DNA of 64,000 nt, from the NCBI GenBank assembly GCA_017447865.1, contig JAFSMO010000007.1:62001-126000 (forward strand). Direction: 5' to 3'. The translations under genes were made by a program, and so were the position numbers. This document shows positions 23,785-33,500 of this stretch, piece after piece. The notes beneath the pieces were generated by a model. That model was not told the DNA's origin. It ran no database searches and saw nothing but the letters and a program-made list of their open reading frames with translations. This stretch comes from Thermoguttaceae bacterium (GTDB taxonomy: Bacteria > Planctomycetota > Planctomycetia > Pirellulales > Thermoguttaceae). The number at the start of each line of letters is the position of its first letter. Positions within the stretch are counted from its first letter, which is position 1.

Positions 23785-25182
23785 ATGTCATACGATAATA
23801 ATGGCGACTTTAATTTTAAGGAAGACCTTGATTTGGGCAAAGAAACCATTTCGACGGCTCAAGTTGAGGAACCGTCTGCTGAGCAGAAACCTTCCGAGGA
23901 ATCCGCCCCGTCGAACTCCTCTAGCCAGGAAAAAGCCAAATCTGGGAATTCACCCGATTTCATTCCAACAGAAACCAAAGTGTGGCATTACTGCCTTCGG
24001 GATTTGACGGATGAATTCTTTTGGGCCTTCATTTTCGTTTTGGTCTGGTTCGGGATCGGGCCAAAAGCGCCGCAGTCTTCGGGCTGGTTGACGGCCTACT
24101 GGGTGCTGACGGTTTTGTTTGCTATCGGAGTTTTTTATTTTTCGGTTTTCATTTATACTCCTTTGAGTATTTTCTTCAGGAGAAAGAACGGGGAGGAGGA
24201 TCCCAATGCCAAGCCTCTTCTCTACGATTTTATTTCCTTCGTTGTTTTTGTCACGGCCGTTCTGGTTTTGGTCACCCGCTTGATCGTAGGATGCCATGCG
24301 TACTTTACGCTTCCCACGACAGAGCCCGAGGCTCCTCCTGCGGCTGAATCTTCTGAAGGAGTGACGGAAGAAGCTGTTCCTGCCCCGGCAGAAGAAGCCG
24401 CTCCGAGTGAGGAAGCTGCTCCGGCTGAAGAAACCGCTCCGGCTGAAGAAACCGCTCCGGCAGAAGAAACCGCTCCGGCTGAAGAAGCTGCTCCGGCAGA
24501 AGAAGCCGCTCCGGCTGAAGAAACCGCTCCGACAGAAGAAGCTGCTCCGGCTGAGGAGGCTGCCCCAGTGGAAGTACAAACCGAAAGCATGTCTTCCTCA
24601 GTTGCGGATACTGCGGAAACCGTTGAAGAGCCGAAGGCCAGTGAGGAATCCAAGACCGATGAAGAGTCGAAGACCAGTGAAATGGATAAAGTCCGCGAGC
24701 TTGAGAAAAAGGCCGAAAAGAGTATTTTGGACTTTTATTTCATTGCTCTTCGGGTTTTGTTCGGGATTTTCTGTGTCTGCTATGCTGTCAACCTGATTTC
24801 AGAGGTCTTTTTCTCGCGATTCTGCACCTACTACAAGCTAAACCCTGTTGTTTTCACGATGAAAACCGGTTTTTTTGTCACGAAAGAACGTCGAATTGCC
24901 GTATGGGATATCGCGCAGGTCAATATGGCGCGTAACCTTTGGCAGCGTATTCTCGGTGTGGGGACGATTGAGTTGAAAGTTCACAGTCACGGGATGGATG
25001 GCGCGGGAAGCACTACAGAAGACCTTCTGCGTAACGCCCGTATTCTTCACCTCAAAGGTTTAAGCAATCCGCTGGAAGTCATGGAAACGATAAACCATTA
25101 CCGACTGTTTGTTCGTAACCACATGGGTGAACGTTTCAAGAATCAGATTACAGGTGATTCTCAGAAAGGGGGCCAGGTATGA
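23785..25182 (+). CDS. Membrane protein with Ala-Pro-Glu repeat tract and bacterial PH domain
   Basis: 465 residues. A charged N terminus is followed by hydrophobic segments near 75-95 (FFWAFIFVLVWFGIG), 105-130 and 150-170, then an acidic repeat of APAEEA/APAEET units (about residues 198-262). Another hydrophobic stretch (FYFIALRVLFGIFCVCYAV) precedes a C-terminal PH-like domain (bPH2/DUF304: YYKLNPVVFTMKTGFFVTKE, VWDIAQVNMARNLWQRILGVGTIEL). GGAGG stands nine bases before the chosen ATG. It overlaps the next gene by four bases, which encodes another PH-like membrane protein, so the two likely form one complex. The function of bacterial PH proteins of this type is mostly unknown. Confidence 0.8.
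   Translation: MSYDNNGDFNFKEDLDLGKETISTAQVEEPSAEQKPSEESAPSNSSSQEKAKSGNSPDFIPTETKVWHYCLRDLTDEFFWAFIFVLVWFGIGPKAPQSSGWLTAYWVLTVLFAIGVFYFSVFIYTPLSIFFRRKNGEEDPNAKPLLYDFISFVVFVTAVLVLVTRLIVGCHAYFTLPTTEPEAPPAAESSEGVTEEAVPAPAEEAAPSEEAAPAEETAPAEETAPAEETAPAEEAAPAEEAAPAEETAPTEEAAPAEEAAPVEVQTESMSSSVADTAETVEEPKASEESKTDEESKTSEMDKVRELEKKAEKSILDFYFIALRVLFGIFCVCYAVNLISEVFFSRFCTYYKLNPVVFTMKTGFFVTKERRIAVWDIAQVNMARNLWQRILGVGTIELKVHSHGMDGAGSTTEDLLRNARILHLKGLSNPLEVMETINHYRLFVRNHMGERFKNQITGDSQKGGQV
24376..24570 (+). repeat. Coding minisatellite, 18-bp unit
   Basis: About ten imperfect copies of GCTCCGGCTGAAGAAACC, each encoding APAEET or APAEEA, inside the PH-domain membrane protein gene. The first and last copies are more degenerate. 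Copy number may vary between strains. Confidence 0.85.
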
Positions 25183-25721
25183 GTGAAATGACGCTGAAAA
25201 AATATTACGAAAACCATTTTCCTGAACGTCCGGAAAAAAATCTGCAATGGAAATACAAATTGCGTGATATGCTGGACGAATGGCTTAAAGAATTGGCGCT
25301 GATCATCATTTTCGTCCTGATTTACCACTTTGGCAAGGAGAACGCATTCTGGACCAATTTTGCCTTTTATGGTGGAATTGCCGTGTGCGGAGGGTATGCA
25401 GTGTATCTTTTGGGAATCATTATCCTGCGGCGTGTCTGCATGAAATTTTATCTCACGCCGGACCATTTTGAGTTCACGCACGGCCTGTTCAAACAAAAAG
25501 TGCAAACGTTCCAGCTTTCGGATATTATCGAAATTGATCTTCGGCGTTCCATTTGGGAACGTATCATTCATACTGGGACGATCATCATTCGTTTCAAAAA
25601 CGGGACGGCGTCCCAGACCAATCCCCTCATCATTCGCGGGATCGGAAAATACAAAGAAATGTTTGACCGGATCGATTACTACCGGAATCACCATCGTTTG
25701 GTGCTGTATTTCGGGATTTAA
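25179..25721 (+). CDS. Small bacterial PH-domain (DUF304-type) membrane protein
   Basis: 180 residues. Two hydrophobic helices (ALIIIFVLIYHFG near 42-55; FYGGIAVCGGYAVYLLGIII near 66-88) are followed by a PH-like fold: RRVCMKFYLTPDHFEFTHGL, QKVQTFQLSDIIEIDLRRSI, HTGTIIIRF. The order of motifs matches the C-terminal part of the preceding protein, so the two genes may have arisen by duplication. The ATG overlaps the previous stop (ATGA), indicating translational coupling. Similar two-gene PH arrangements occur in other bacteria, but no function can be deduced. Confidence 0.82.
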   Translation: MSEMTLKKYYENHFPERPEKNLQWKYKLRDMLDEWLKELALIIIFVLIYHFGKENAFWTNFAFYGGIAVCGGYAVYLLGIIILRRVCMKFYLTPDHFEFTHGLFKQKVQTFQLSDIIEIDLRRSIWERIIHTGTIIIRFKNGTASQTNPLIIRGIGKYKEMFDRIDYYRNHHRLVLYFGI

Positions 25722-25821
25722 AAGTTTTTGTGGAACTTTCGGAAAACGTGAAAATGGAAGCAGGGGGAGCTGATCCGGTTCCCCTTCCTTCTTTGTTCTC
25801 TATCATTTCCAAGGAGAAAAA

Positions 25822-26607
25822 ATGCCTACTGCTGAATATCTTCAGGATTTGTTTGGTTTTGACGGTCAGGTCGCGGTCGTGGTCGGCGGTGCCGGGGAAT
25901 TGGGCGGTGCGATCGCCCGCGGGCTGGCTCAGGCCGACGCTCATGTGGTGATCGCTGATGTGCGCGAGGACCCCTGCGTGCAGCGCTGCGCCCAGATCTG
26001 TGAATTGGGCGGAAAAGCGTCCTGGACCCTCATTGATGTCACGGACCGCGCCTCGGTCGAAGCCGCTCTGAACGTTGCCGCGGCAATCAACGGGAAGGTC
26101 GATTGTCTCGTGAACGCCGCCGGCGTCAATTACGGGTCCGACTTCCTTGACTACCCCGAGGAGAAGTGGGACTTCATCATGAACATCAACCTGAAAGGGA
26201 CGTTCAACACGTGCCAGATCTTCGGCAAGCACATGGCTGAGAACGGCGGCGGCTCCATCCTGAACTTCGGAAGCGTGAACTCGATCCTGCCGCTTTCCCG
26301 CGTTTTTGGCTATGCGGCGAGCAAAGCCGGCGTGCTGAATCTGAGCAACAACATTGCGCAGGACCTCGCCCTGAAAGGGGTCCGCTGCAACACGATCTGC
26401 CCCGGTTTCTTCCCGGCCGAGCAGAACCGCAAGCTGCTTGATGAGAAGCGCGTTGCGAACATCATGGGCCACACGCCGATGAAGCGTTACGGCGAGCCGG
26501 ACGAGTTGATCGGCGCCGCGCTGCTGATGCTTTCGAAGAAGGCGGGGCAGTTTATTACGGGCGCGGTGATCAGCGTGGATGGTGGGTTCACGAGCGCGTG
26601 GTTCTAA
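25822..26607 (+). CDS. Short-chain dehydrogenase/reductase
   Basis: 261 residues, classical SDR. The nucleotide-binding loop is GGAGELGGAIA near residue 19 (a variant of TGxxxGxG). VNAAGVNYGSD follows, then the catalytic set with Ser in FGSVNS and Tyr/Lys in YAASK, and the C-terminal GAVISVDGGFTSAW. The acidic IADVR after strand 2 favours NAD over NADP. AAGGAG precedes the ATG. The family includes gluconate and other polyol dehydrogenases; with no pathway neighbours the substrate is open. Confidence 0.92.
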   Translation: MPTAEYLQDLFGFDGQVAVVVGGAGELGGAIARGLAQADAHVVIADVREDPCVQRCAQICELGGKASWTLIDVTDRASVEAALNVAAAINGKVDCLVNAAGVNYGSDFLDYPEEKWDFIMNINLKGTFNTCQIFGKHMAENGGGSILNFGSVNSILPLSRVFGYAASKAGVLNLSNNIAQDLALKGVRCNTICPGFFPAEQNRKLLDEKRVANIMGHTPMKRYGEPDELIGAALLMLSKKAGQFITGAVISVDGGFTSAWF

Positions 26608-26683
26608 AGAAAGAAAAAGAAAAAAGATCAAAAGAAAATCAAAAACTAAAACATCAAAAAGTTTTTGAAAGAGGGGGTCCCGG

Positions 26684-26713
26684 GGGAGGAACAATTTTCA
26701 AAATGTTCCTCCC
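26684..26713. other. Perfect inverted repeat downstream of the SDR gene
   Basis: GGGAGGAACA, 10-nt loop ATTTTCAAAA, TGTTCCTCCC. A stable 10-bp stem 77 bp after the SDR stop, but followed by ACCGCGG rather than a T run, so a classic intrinsic terminator is doubtful. Confidence 0.6.
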
Positions 26714-26843
26714 ACCGCGGCCCTTAAATTCTTTACGGGCGAGACTTTTTTCTCCCGGAGGGTGAAAAAAGCGAGGGGGTTTACCCGAAAGACCAAGCGC
26801 GTAATTTCAGATACGGAGGACCGGCGTCCTCGCCGGATTTTTT

Positions 26844-27033
26844 GGAGTGCGATGATACAGTCGCGCAAGCGACATTCATCGCTTTCCCTTGCGGCAATAC
26901 AGGAGCGAAGCGACTTTTGCCGCTGAAGTGGTCTGGACGCTGCCCACGTGAAAAATCGTTTTTGAGCGCAATGTTTTTCGGTCGCTAAGTGAAAGCGGTG
27001 AATGCCGCTTGCGCGGCTGTATCACCGCACTCC
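26844..27033. repeat. Element D: three related hairpins in a long inverted repeat
   Basis: Copy 1 (26849-26882, plus) is GCGATGA-TACA-GTCGC-GCAA-GCGAC-AT-TCATCGC. Copy 3 (26995-27028, minus) is GCGGTGA-TACA-GCCGC-GCAA-GCGGC-AT-TCACCGC. Copy 2 (26891-26923, plus) is GCGGCAA-TACA..., closing with TTGCCGC. Stems differ between copies but stay paired, while TACA and the apical loop are kept. A C-type palindrome (26813-26840) lies just before. Together these fill most of the 477-bp gap between the SDR gene and the tRNA. No protein frame is apparent there. Confidence 0.75.
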
Positions 27034-27042
27034 ACACAATAC

Positions 27043-27077
27043 AAAAAAAGGACGTGACCCAAAATCACGTCCTTTTT
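27043..27077. terminator. Rho-independent terminator after the tRNA gene
   Basis: AAAAAGGACGTGA, short loop, TCACGTCCTTTTT, seven bases downstream of the tRNA 3' end on the minus strand. Poly-A on one side and poly-T on the other make it potentially bidirectional. Confidence 0.88.
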
Positions 27078-27084
27078 CGTTGAG

Positions 27085-27157
27085 TGGAGAATAGCGGGTT
27101 CGAACCGCTGACCTACTGGCTGCCAGCCAGTCGCTCTCCCAACTGAGCTAATTCCCC
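27085..27157 (-). tRNA. tRNA-Gly (anticodon GCC)
   Basis: 73 nt on the minus strand. The acceptor GGGGAAT pairs with ATTCTCC (one G-U). The D arm is GCTC...GAGC, and the anticodon stem ACTGG/CCAGT encloses the loop CTGCCAG, giving anticodon GCC. The variable loop is AGGTC, and the T arm AGCGG-TTCGAAC-CCGCT. The discriminator is A, unusual for bacterial glycine tRNAs, which commonly have U. The CCA end is not encoded. Confidence 0.9.
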
Positions 27158-27301
27158 GAAAAGATTGAAAACAGTATAGCATATTTCGGTTTTTTTTCAA
27201 GGGGGGGCCAGGAATTTTTCGTGAAATTTCTCAAATTTTCGCCGCGGTGCGTTTCTTGTGTAAAAGGTCTGTTAAACTTGCTGAATTTGGTCTAAATACG
27301 G

Positions 27302-27329
27302 TTGAAATATTTTGGACTTTCTATATATT
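27302..27329 (+). promoter_or_regulatory. Candidate promoter for the acyl-activating enzyme gene
   Basis: TTGAAA (27302-27307), 16-bp spacer, TATATT (27324-27329), 37 bp before the ATG at 27367. Confidence 0.55.
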
Positions 27330-27366
27330 AATAGAAAATGGGAAAATTTTAAAATGGGAGAAAAAG

Positions 27367-28995
27367 ATGATTAACGCAGATTCAGCTTACGAACCTTTGA
27401 AATATGATGAAATTCCGGTCCGTTCGATGGTCCGTCACTGGAAAACGGACTGCGCGAAACGTGTGGTCATCGCTGATCTTCTCACCGGTGAATTGAAGGG
27501 GGCGGACGCTCTGCTGCGCGCGCTGGTTTTGCGCCGGCTTCTTCGGAAAGTCCTTTCGCCCGATGAAAAGAACGTTGGAATTCTGATCCCGCCCTGCGTT
27601 CCGTCCGTGCTGGTGAACGCCGCTTTGACGCTCGACAAACGGGTGACGGTGAACCTGAATTACACCGTGAGCCCGGACGTGATGAACAAGTGCATCACGA
27701 AAGTCAAAATCCGGCACCTCATCACGAGCCGGAAGGTCATGGAAAAGTTCAACTACGAGCCGAACTGCGAGGTGGTTTACCTCGAAGACCTGATGCCGCT
27801 CTTGACTTTGCCCGACAAACTGATCGCATTCCTTCAGGCGAAGGTCCTGCCGGTCTCGATGGTTAACCGTCAGCTGGGGCTGAATTCGATCCAGATGGAC
27901 GACGTGATGGGGATCCTGTTCACCTCCGGCTCGACGGGAATGCCCCGGGCGGTGATGCTGACTCACCGGAACATCGGGAGCAATATCAAGTGCTACTCCA
28001 ATTTCTTCGGTTTCTTTAAGGACGACAGTATGCTCGGAGCGCTGCCGTTTTTCCATTCTTTCGGCTTCACCGGCCCGCTTTGGTCTGTCCTGACGCGCGG
28101 AATGTCCGGTTACTACCATGTTTCGCCGCTCGACATTCGGCCGATCCAGCGTCTGTGCAAAAAGTACAAGCCGACGCTTTTCCTCGGAACGCCGACTTTT
28201 CTGCGTCTGTACGCCCGTCGCATGGAACGTGAGGACCTGGCGTCGGTGAACCTCGTGGTTTCCGGCGGTGAACGCTGCCCCGTCTCGCTGATGGATGAGT
28301 ACGAGCAGAAATTCGGGATTCGCCCGATCCAGGGGTTTGGAATCACGGAAACCTCGCCGGTCATCGCGGCCAATATTCCGGAATCCCGTCACTCGCGCGG
28401 TTGGGAACCGATGCCGAAGGACGAGTCGGTTGGTTTCCCGATGCCCGGGATCAAGGTCAAAGTGTTGAACCTCGAAACCGGCGAGCCGTGCCCGATCGGC
28501 GAGATCGGAATGTTGTGGTGCACGGGCGAAAACATCATGAAGGGGTACTACGACGACCCGGAAAAGACCGCGGAAGTCATCAAGGACGGCTGGTACTGCA
28601 CGGGCGACATCGTGCGGCAGGACGAAGACGGTTTCATCTTCATCGAGGGGCGTTTGAGCCGCTTCGCCAAAATCGGCGGCGAGATGGTTCCGCACGAGGG
28701 GCTGGAAGACAAAATCAACGAGATTCTGGGCTTCAAGGCTGACGAGGAGATCAAATTGTGCGTCACGTCGGTTCTGGATGAGAAAAAGGGCGAGCGTCTG
28801 GTGGTCCTTTACACGGAATTGCCGCTCAGCCCGGCGGAAATATGCGCGAAAATGAAAGAGCAAAAGATTCCGAACCTCTGGATCCCCGGCACGGATTCCT
28901 TCTTCCAGATCCCGCAAATCCCGCTTTTGGGAAGCGGCAAACTGGACCTCTTCGGACTGAAACAGATCGCGACGGAGTGCGTGAAGAAGAGTTAG
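27367..28995 (+). CDS. AMP-forming acyl-CoA/acyl-ACP synthetase-like enzyme
   Basis: 542 residues of the ANL adenylating superfamily. The P-loop is LFTSGSTGMPRAVMLTH near 185. QGFGITETSPV and YCTGDIVRQDEDGFIFIEGR follow, and the C-terminal hinge region reads LSRFAKIGGEMVPHEGLED. The overall pattern resembles the acyl-ACP synthetase half of Aas (fatty-acid recycling into phospholipid), but no acyltransferase domain is present. GGGAG precedes the ATG at 27367; the longer open frame to 27247 lacks a ribosome site. The carrier (CoA or ACP) and acyl chain cannot be fixed from sequence. Confidence 0.9.
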   Translation: MINADSAYEPLKYDEIPVRSMVRHWKTDCAKRVVIADLLTGELKGADALLRALVLRRLLRKVLSPDEKNVGILIPPCVPSVLVNAALTLDKRVTVNLNYTVSPDVMNKCITKVKIRHLITSRKVMEKFNYEPNCEVVYLEDLMPLLTLPDKLIAFLQAKVLPVSMVNRQLGLNSIQMDDVMGILFTSGSTGMPRAVMLTHRNIGSNIKCYSNFFGFFKDDSMLGALPFFHSFGFTGPLWSVLTRGMSGYYHVSPLDIRPIQRLCKKYKPTLFLGTPTFLRLYARRMEREDLASVNLVVSGGERCPVSLMDEYEQKFGIRPIQGFGITETSPVIAANIPESRHSRGWEPMPKDESVGFPMPGIKVKVLNLETGEPCPIGEIGMLWCTGENIMKGYYDDPEKTAEVIKDGWYCTGDIVRQDEDGFIFIEGRLSRFAKIGGEMVPHEGLEDKINEILGFKADEEIKLCVTSVLDEKKGERLVVLYTELPLSPAEICAKMKEQKIPNLWIPGTDSFFQIPQIPLLGSGKLDLFGLKQIATECVKKS

Positions 28996-29069
28996 GAGTC
29001 AGGAGGCCTTCGCGGGGGGGAGGAATCCTTTCTCCCAACTGAAAACTGAAAACCGGGAACTGAAAACTT

Positions 29070-30482
29070 CTAAATCTCCTCCACGGGCGCGGGGGGAAGT
29101 TCCAGTTCCGTCGGCGTGGGGGTCCAGGTCCTTTGGAGGAACCAGACGGCAAACAGGAAAACCACCAGCGGAACGATCCAGAAAAGATGCGGCATGACGT
29201 GACGTTTCAGAAAAACCGCCTTTTCGTTCGGGATCGTTGGAAATTCTTTGAACGGCAGCGTCGAGGTCGCGCCCTGAAAAGAAAGACCGATTTCCTGAGC
29301 CGTCGCTTCCAGATCGGCAAGGAGTTCTTCCGGCGAGCCGTAGCGTTCGTCCTGATTCTTTTTCATCATTTTGTTTAGAATTTCACTCAGGGAATCCGGA
29401 ACGTCCACGCGGGAAAGACGCACTTCCATCGGATTGTCGCTCTGATGCTGCAGCAGTTTCTGAAGCGGATTTCCCTGGGGAAACGGCGGGTGGCCCGTCA
29501 GCAGGTAGTACAGCGTGCAGCCCAGCGAGTAAATATCGCTCCGGGAATCGACCATGCGCGGGTCTCGTGCCTGTTCCGGCGAGATGTAGTCGAAAGTTCC
29601 AAGCGTCACCCCGACCTGGGTGATGTCTTTCTGGACCGAAACCATGCCATTTTCGGGTGAGTTTGCGGTGATTCGCGCCAGACCAAAGTCGATCAGCTTC
29701 GCCTCGCCGTTTTCTTTCAATAGAATGTTCGACGGTTTAATGTCACGGTGCACCACGTGGAATTTTTTCATGTGGATCAGCGCGTGCGTGATCTGAATCG
29801 CGATCCAGATGGTTTCGGAAACTTTCAGAACGCCGGAATTCTTTACGCGGTCGCGGAGGTTTTCCCCCGGAACGTACTCCATCGTGAGGTACATCCGATG
29901 CACGTCACGATGGTCACGAAATGCGTAAATCTGCGAAATGTTCGGGTGGTTCATCAACGCGGCGACCTGCGCCTCCGAATAGAAACGCTGAATGATTTCC
30001 CCTTTTACGTTCTTGTCGGACTGCAAAACCTTCAGAGCCACCAGCCGGTTCAGGTTGGAGTCCTGTGCGAGCCAAACGTTTCCCATCCCGCCGCCTCCGA
30101 TGAAGCGGATCAGTTCGTATTCGTCGAAAATGACCCCAAGATCGAGTAAATTATTATTATCGATTTTCACCGAGGCGACTTCCGCAAAGGGAAGATTCTC
30201 GTCCTGCTCATCCGGGTCCATTGTCCTGGTGGCAGAAACATCCACTCCCATCTTGGGATTTTCTTCAGTTTCCTGGGTAAAAGTTGAATCCTGTTCAGGC
30301 GCAACTCCTACGGTCCTGGGCTGGTTAAGCACGGATTTCAGAGAAACGGAAGGCCCGGAAGATCCGGAAGACTCAGAAACGGGCTGAGCCTCCGGACTTT
30401 CAGAAGCCTTGGACTGAGCGGAAACGGAAGTTCCCGACCCGGCCGAATCGGAATTCAAATGCGCATGGTTTTTTGAGGGCAT
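29070..30482 (-). CDS. Membrane-anchored Ser/Thr protein kinase
   Basis: 470 residues. A Ser/Pro-rich disordered N terminus (about 1-105) precedes a Hanks-type kinase domain. Visible motifs are the glycine loop IGGGGMGNVWLAQ, VALKVL with the ATP lysine, HRDIKPSNILL with the catalytic Asp, and DFGLARI. A single membrane helix near the C terminus (LFWIVPLVVFLFAVWFL) is followed by a short Pro-rich tail, so the kinase is cytoplasmic. AAGGAGG precedes the ATG at 30480-30482. It follows the large secreted protein gene by 55 bp on the same strand and may share its transcript. The FHA domain of the sigma-54 activator at 17-19 kb is a conceivable target. Planctomycetes carry many such kinases. Confidence 0.94.
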   Translation of the reverse strand: MPSKNHAHLNSDSAGSGTSVSAQSKASESPEAQPVSESSGSSGPSVSLKSVLNQPRTVGVAPEQDSTFTQETEENPKMGVDVSATRTMDPDEQDENLPFAEVASVKIDNNNLLDLGVIFDEYELIRFIGGGGMGNVWLAQDSNLNRLVALKVLQSDKNVKGEIIQRFYSEAQVAALMNHPNISQIYAFRDHRDVHRMYLTMEYVPGENLRDRVKNSGVLKVSETIWIAIQITHALIHMKKFHVVHRDIKPSNILLKENGEAKLIDFGLARITANSPENGMVSVQKDITQVGVTLGTFDYISPEQARDPRMVDSRSDIYSLGCTLYYLLTGHPPFPQGNPLQKLLQHQSDNPMEVRLSRVDVPDSLSEILNKMMKKNQDERYGSPEELLADLEATAQEIGLSFQGATSTLPFKEFPTIPNEKAVFLKRHVMPHLFWIVPLVVFLFAVWFLQRTWTPTPTELELPPAPVEEI

Positions 30483-30537
30483 GATTTGCCTCCTTAAACT
30501 TATACGACCCAGGAATTTCATCCCGTGGGTGAAAAAT

Positions 30538-33500
30538 TTACTTCGTGAGCGTCAGGACGCCAAACGAAGACGGACTCCACGCCGGGTAAAGCCCCTCGCC
30601 CCAGAGCAGGTACGCGGCGGGTTTCTGCGCATCGCAGTCGGTCAGGCGCAGTGAAACGCCGATTTTCGTCCCGATGATCCCCGCCGGGCCGCCCAGGTCG
30701 CTCCACGGCATCGCAAGCTCGTAAACCGTGCGGTTTCCGTCACGCTTCACCACGAAATCGTAAACCGAGGAGTCCTTCGCCAGTGAGCCGCTCTTCAGGC
30801 CGCCAGAGTACTCCGCGGGACGGTAAAGCGTGTGCTTTCCGCTTCCGCCCGGGGCCGCCGAGCTCAAATCGAAGCAGAACGCGCGGCTTTCCTCGCCCGG
30901 CAGGCGGTTCATCGGGTGGATCGCGACGCGGACCGAGTCGTAATTCGCGCATTCCGCCTCGGTTCTATCCGCGACGTGCCGGTCGTCAAGCACTTCCACG
31001 CCCAGGTAGAGGAAATTCTCGTCGTAGTTGAAGTACGCGGCAGCGCTTGCGTTTTTCGGACTCCAGACGTAAGCCGGATCGAGGGCTTTGACCTGATTCT
31101 CGCCCAAGAGCGGGATCGGGGCCGATTTCTGGAAGTCGCTCAGGTCGCCGTCGATCGAAATTTTCTCCGCGCGAGGCGCAAAGGCGGCGTAATCCGTCCC
31201 TTCGTACGGTACCAGCTGCGCATTATCGATCTCGGTCCAGCCATCGCCTTGGCAGACCGGCGCCGCCGTAACGCTCACCGTCCCGGCCGGAAGTTCCAGA
31301 CGCTTCGAAACGACGCGCCACGTCGGCTGATTCTTCGGAGCCTGGAAGACCTGGAGCCAGTGCCAGTCCCAAGTCTTTCCTTCCTGCGTTCTGCCGCCGA
31401 GGTTGGACCCGGTCGTCAGGTCGTCCGAGTGGACCCAGAACGAGTACACGTACTCGCCGCCGACGGTCGGGAGTTTCGGGACGCCTTGCCAGATGCTCTG
31501 GTAGCCGCCTTTTGTATTCTCGAAGCGGTACACGAAATCCCCATGGCCCACGGCGTCAGGGTCCTTGCACGGGACGCGCTTTCCGACTTTCCCCGAGCTG
31601 CCCCAGGCCGCGGCCGCGTCGGCGTTTTGGCCCTCCGCCTGCTCAAAGCCGGCGTTCTGAAGCAGGTTTCCGATCTCCTCGGGATTCACCGCGTTGATGA
31701 CGATCCGGCGCGAAACGGCCGGGAGCTCCGCGTCCCTGAATTTCAGCGTCACGACGCCCTGCGCCGTGCCGGCCTTCACGTTCGAAAGCTTCAGAATGAC
31801 CGAGCGGCTTGCGCCCGCTTTCAGCTTTTGGAACTCGACGGACTCGGAACCGAGCGAAACGGTGCCGGCGACCGGACGTTCCAGGCCGTTGGTCAGACGG
31901 AGCGGGATTTCAAGCGTCTGCCCCGCCACGGCCGTGAAGGTCGGCGTTCCGCTGGAGGTCCCCGGGAAGGAAAGGACGATCTGCGCGCGAAGCACGTCCG
32001 GGACGCCGCCCTCCACCAGGTACGGGCTTTCCGTGAGGTTGAGCGTCACGAAACCGTCCACGTTTTTCAGCTCGGTCTCGTTCCCCTGCTGGTCGATTTT
32101 GCGGAGTTTCGCCCTTTTTCCAACGGCCAGGCGGACGGTTTCCCCGCCCTTTTCGATCGACGAAACGACGAGGACCGGCCCGCGCTTCGGACGCTCGAAG
32201 AGTTTAAGTGAGTCTTTCTTTCCGACCGAAATTTCGCCGATCGGCTTCGCGTCGGCCAGTGCGTACGCGAGGACCGCAAACGCCGTAGCCGAAGGACGCG
32301 GAGAATGATCCGCCCAGAAAATGCTCCAGTCGCCCGAGGGGGAGGCTTCACCGCCGAACAAAACGATCTTCTCGCAGCCGGCCAGAAGCTCTTCCGGGAA
32401 GTGCGTGAAGAGGAAGTCGGTCTGCTCCGTCTGCTTCATCGCTTCGGAAAGCGGCATTCCCCACGTGGAAACGCCTCGGGCCGTTTCATTATCCCAAACC
32501 ACGGCGTGGGAATCGGCGCCCACCGAGGCCAAATCACGCCAGGCCGCGCGGACGGAGCTTCCCGTTCCGTAGTGGACCGGCAAAATGTCCGTGAACTCCA
32601 TGATCCCCGCATCGATCAAATTCTGACGGAAAGACTGCGGCCAGAGCCCGCCCGCGATCTGGTTCCGGAGTTTCGGGTTCACCTTTTTCGAGGCCGCGTC
32701 GGCGACCCGGCAGAAGCGCAAATACTCGGCGACCGGATCGGCGCAGGCGTCGCCCGGAACGATTTCGTTCTGCCATTCGAAGCCGATGATTTCGTTCCCG
32801 AATTCTTTCGTCAGGCGCGTGATGATCCGTTCCACGTCGGCGTCAAGGACCGGGAAAGCCTGGAACTGGCCGCCGTAGCTCTTCGGGTTTTGAATCGCCC
32901 AAATCGGGAAACCGTCGAAGAGGAGCCACGCCTGAATGTGATTTTTGCGCAGAACGGCCAGTTTCTCGTGCATGTTCTTGAAGGCCGCCTCATTGAAAAC
33001 GCCGCGCTGCGGTTCAAAGTCTTTCCACGACATCCAGACGCGGCAGACGCTCATCCCGATCCGGCGTGCGGCCCGAGCGGCTTCTTCATCACCGAAAAAC
33101 TTCTGCCCGCCGAACGGGGTCGGGCCGCCGCCGATGATCTTGGCCAGATCCGGGATCCGGGCGAACGTGACCTCACGGGCGTCTTTTCCCGCGATCTCCG
33201 CATGGAAGAGGAAGGTCCCTTTTTCGTTGAGCTTCAACGGGATCTGGAGCTTTTTCCCCTCTTTCGGCGGGAAAGTCTCGGAGCCGGAAAGGAGGGTTTT
33301 CCCTTCAATATTTTTAACGTTCCAGGTGAGTTTTTCGTTTTGAAGCTCCCGGCCCTTTTCCGTCGCGCGGACGTTCATCACGACCGGCTCGTCGTAAGTG
33401 AAAAGGTTCCCCGGCGCCGGAGCGCTCAGCGTGAAGCAGTTCCCCTGGGCCTTAACGCCCGGAAGTCCGCGGCGCGTCTGCCACGGCCAGTTTTTATTGT

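Noticed and set aside
26608..26843. Hidden small gene between the SDR gene and element D
   Set aside because: No frame with a start, ribosome site and protein-like composition was found. The sequence is mostly G-rich repeats and hairpins.
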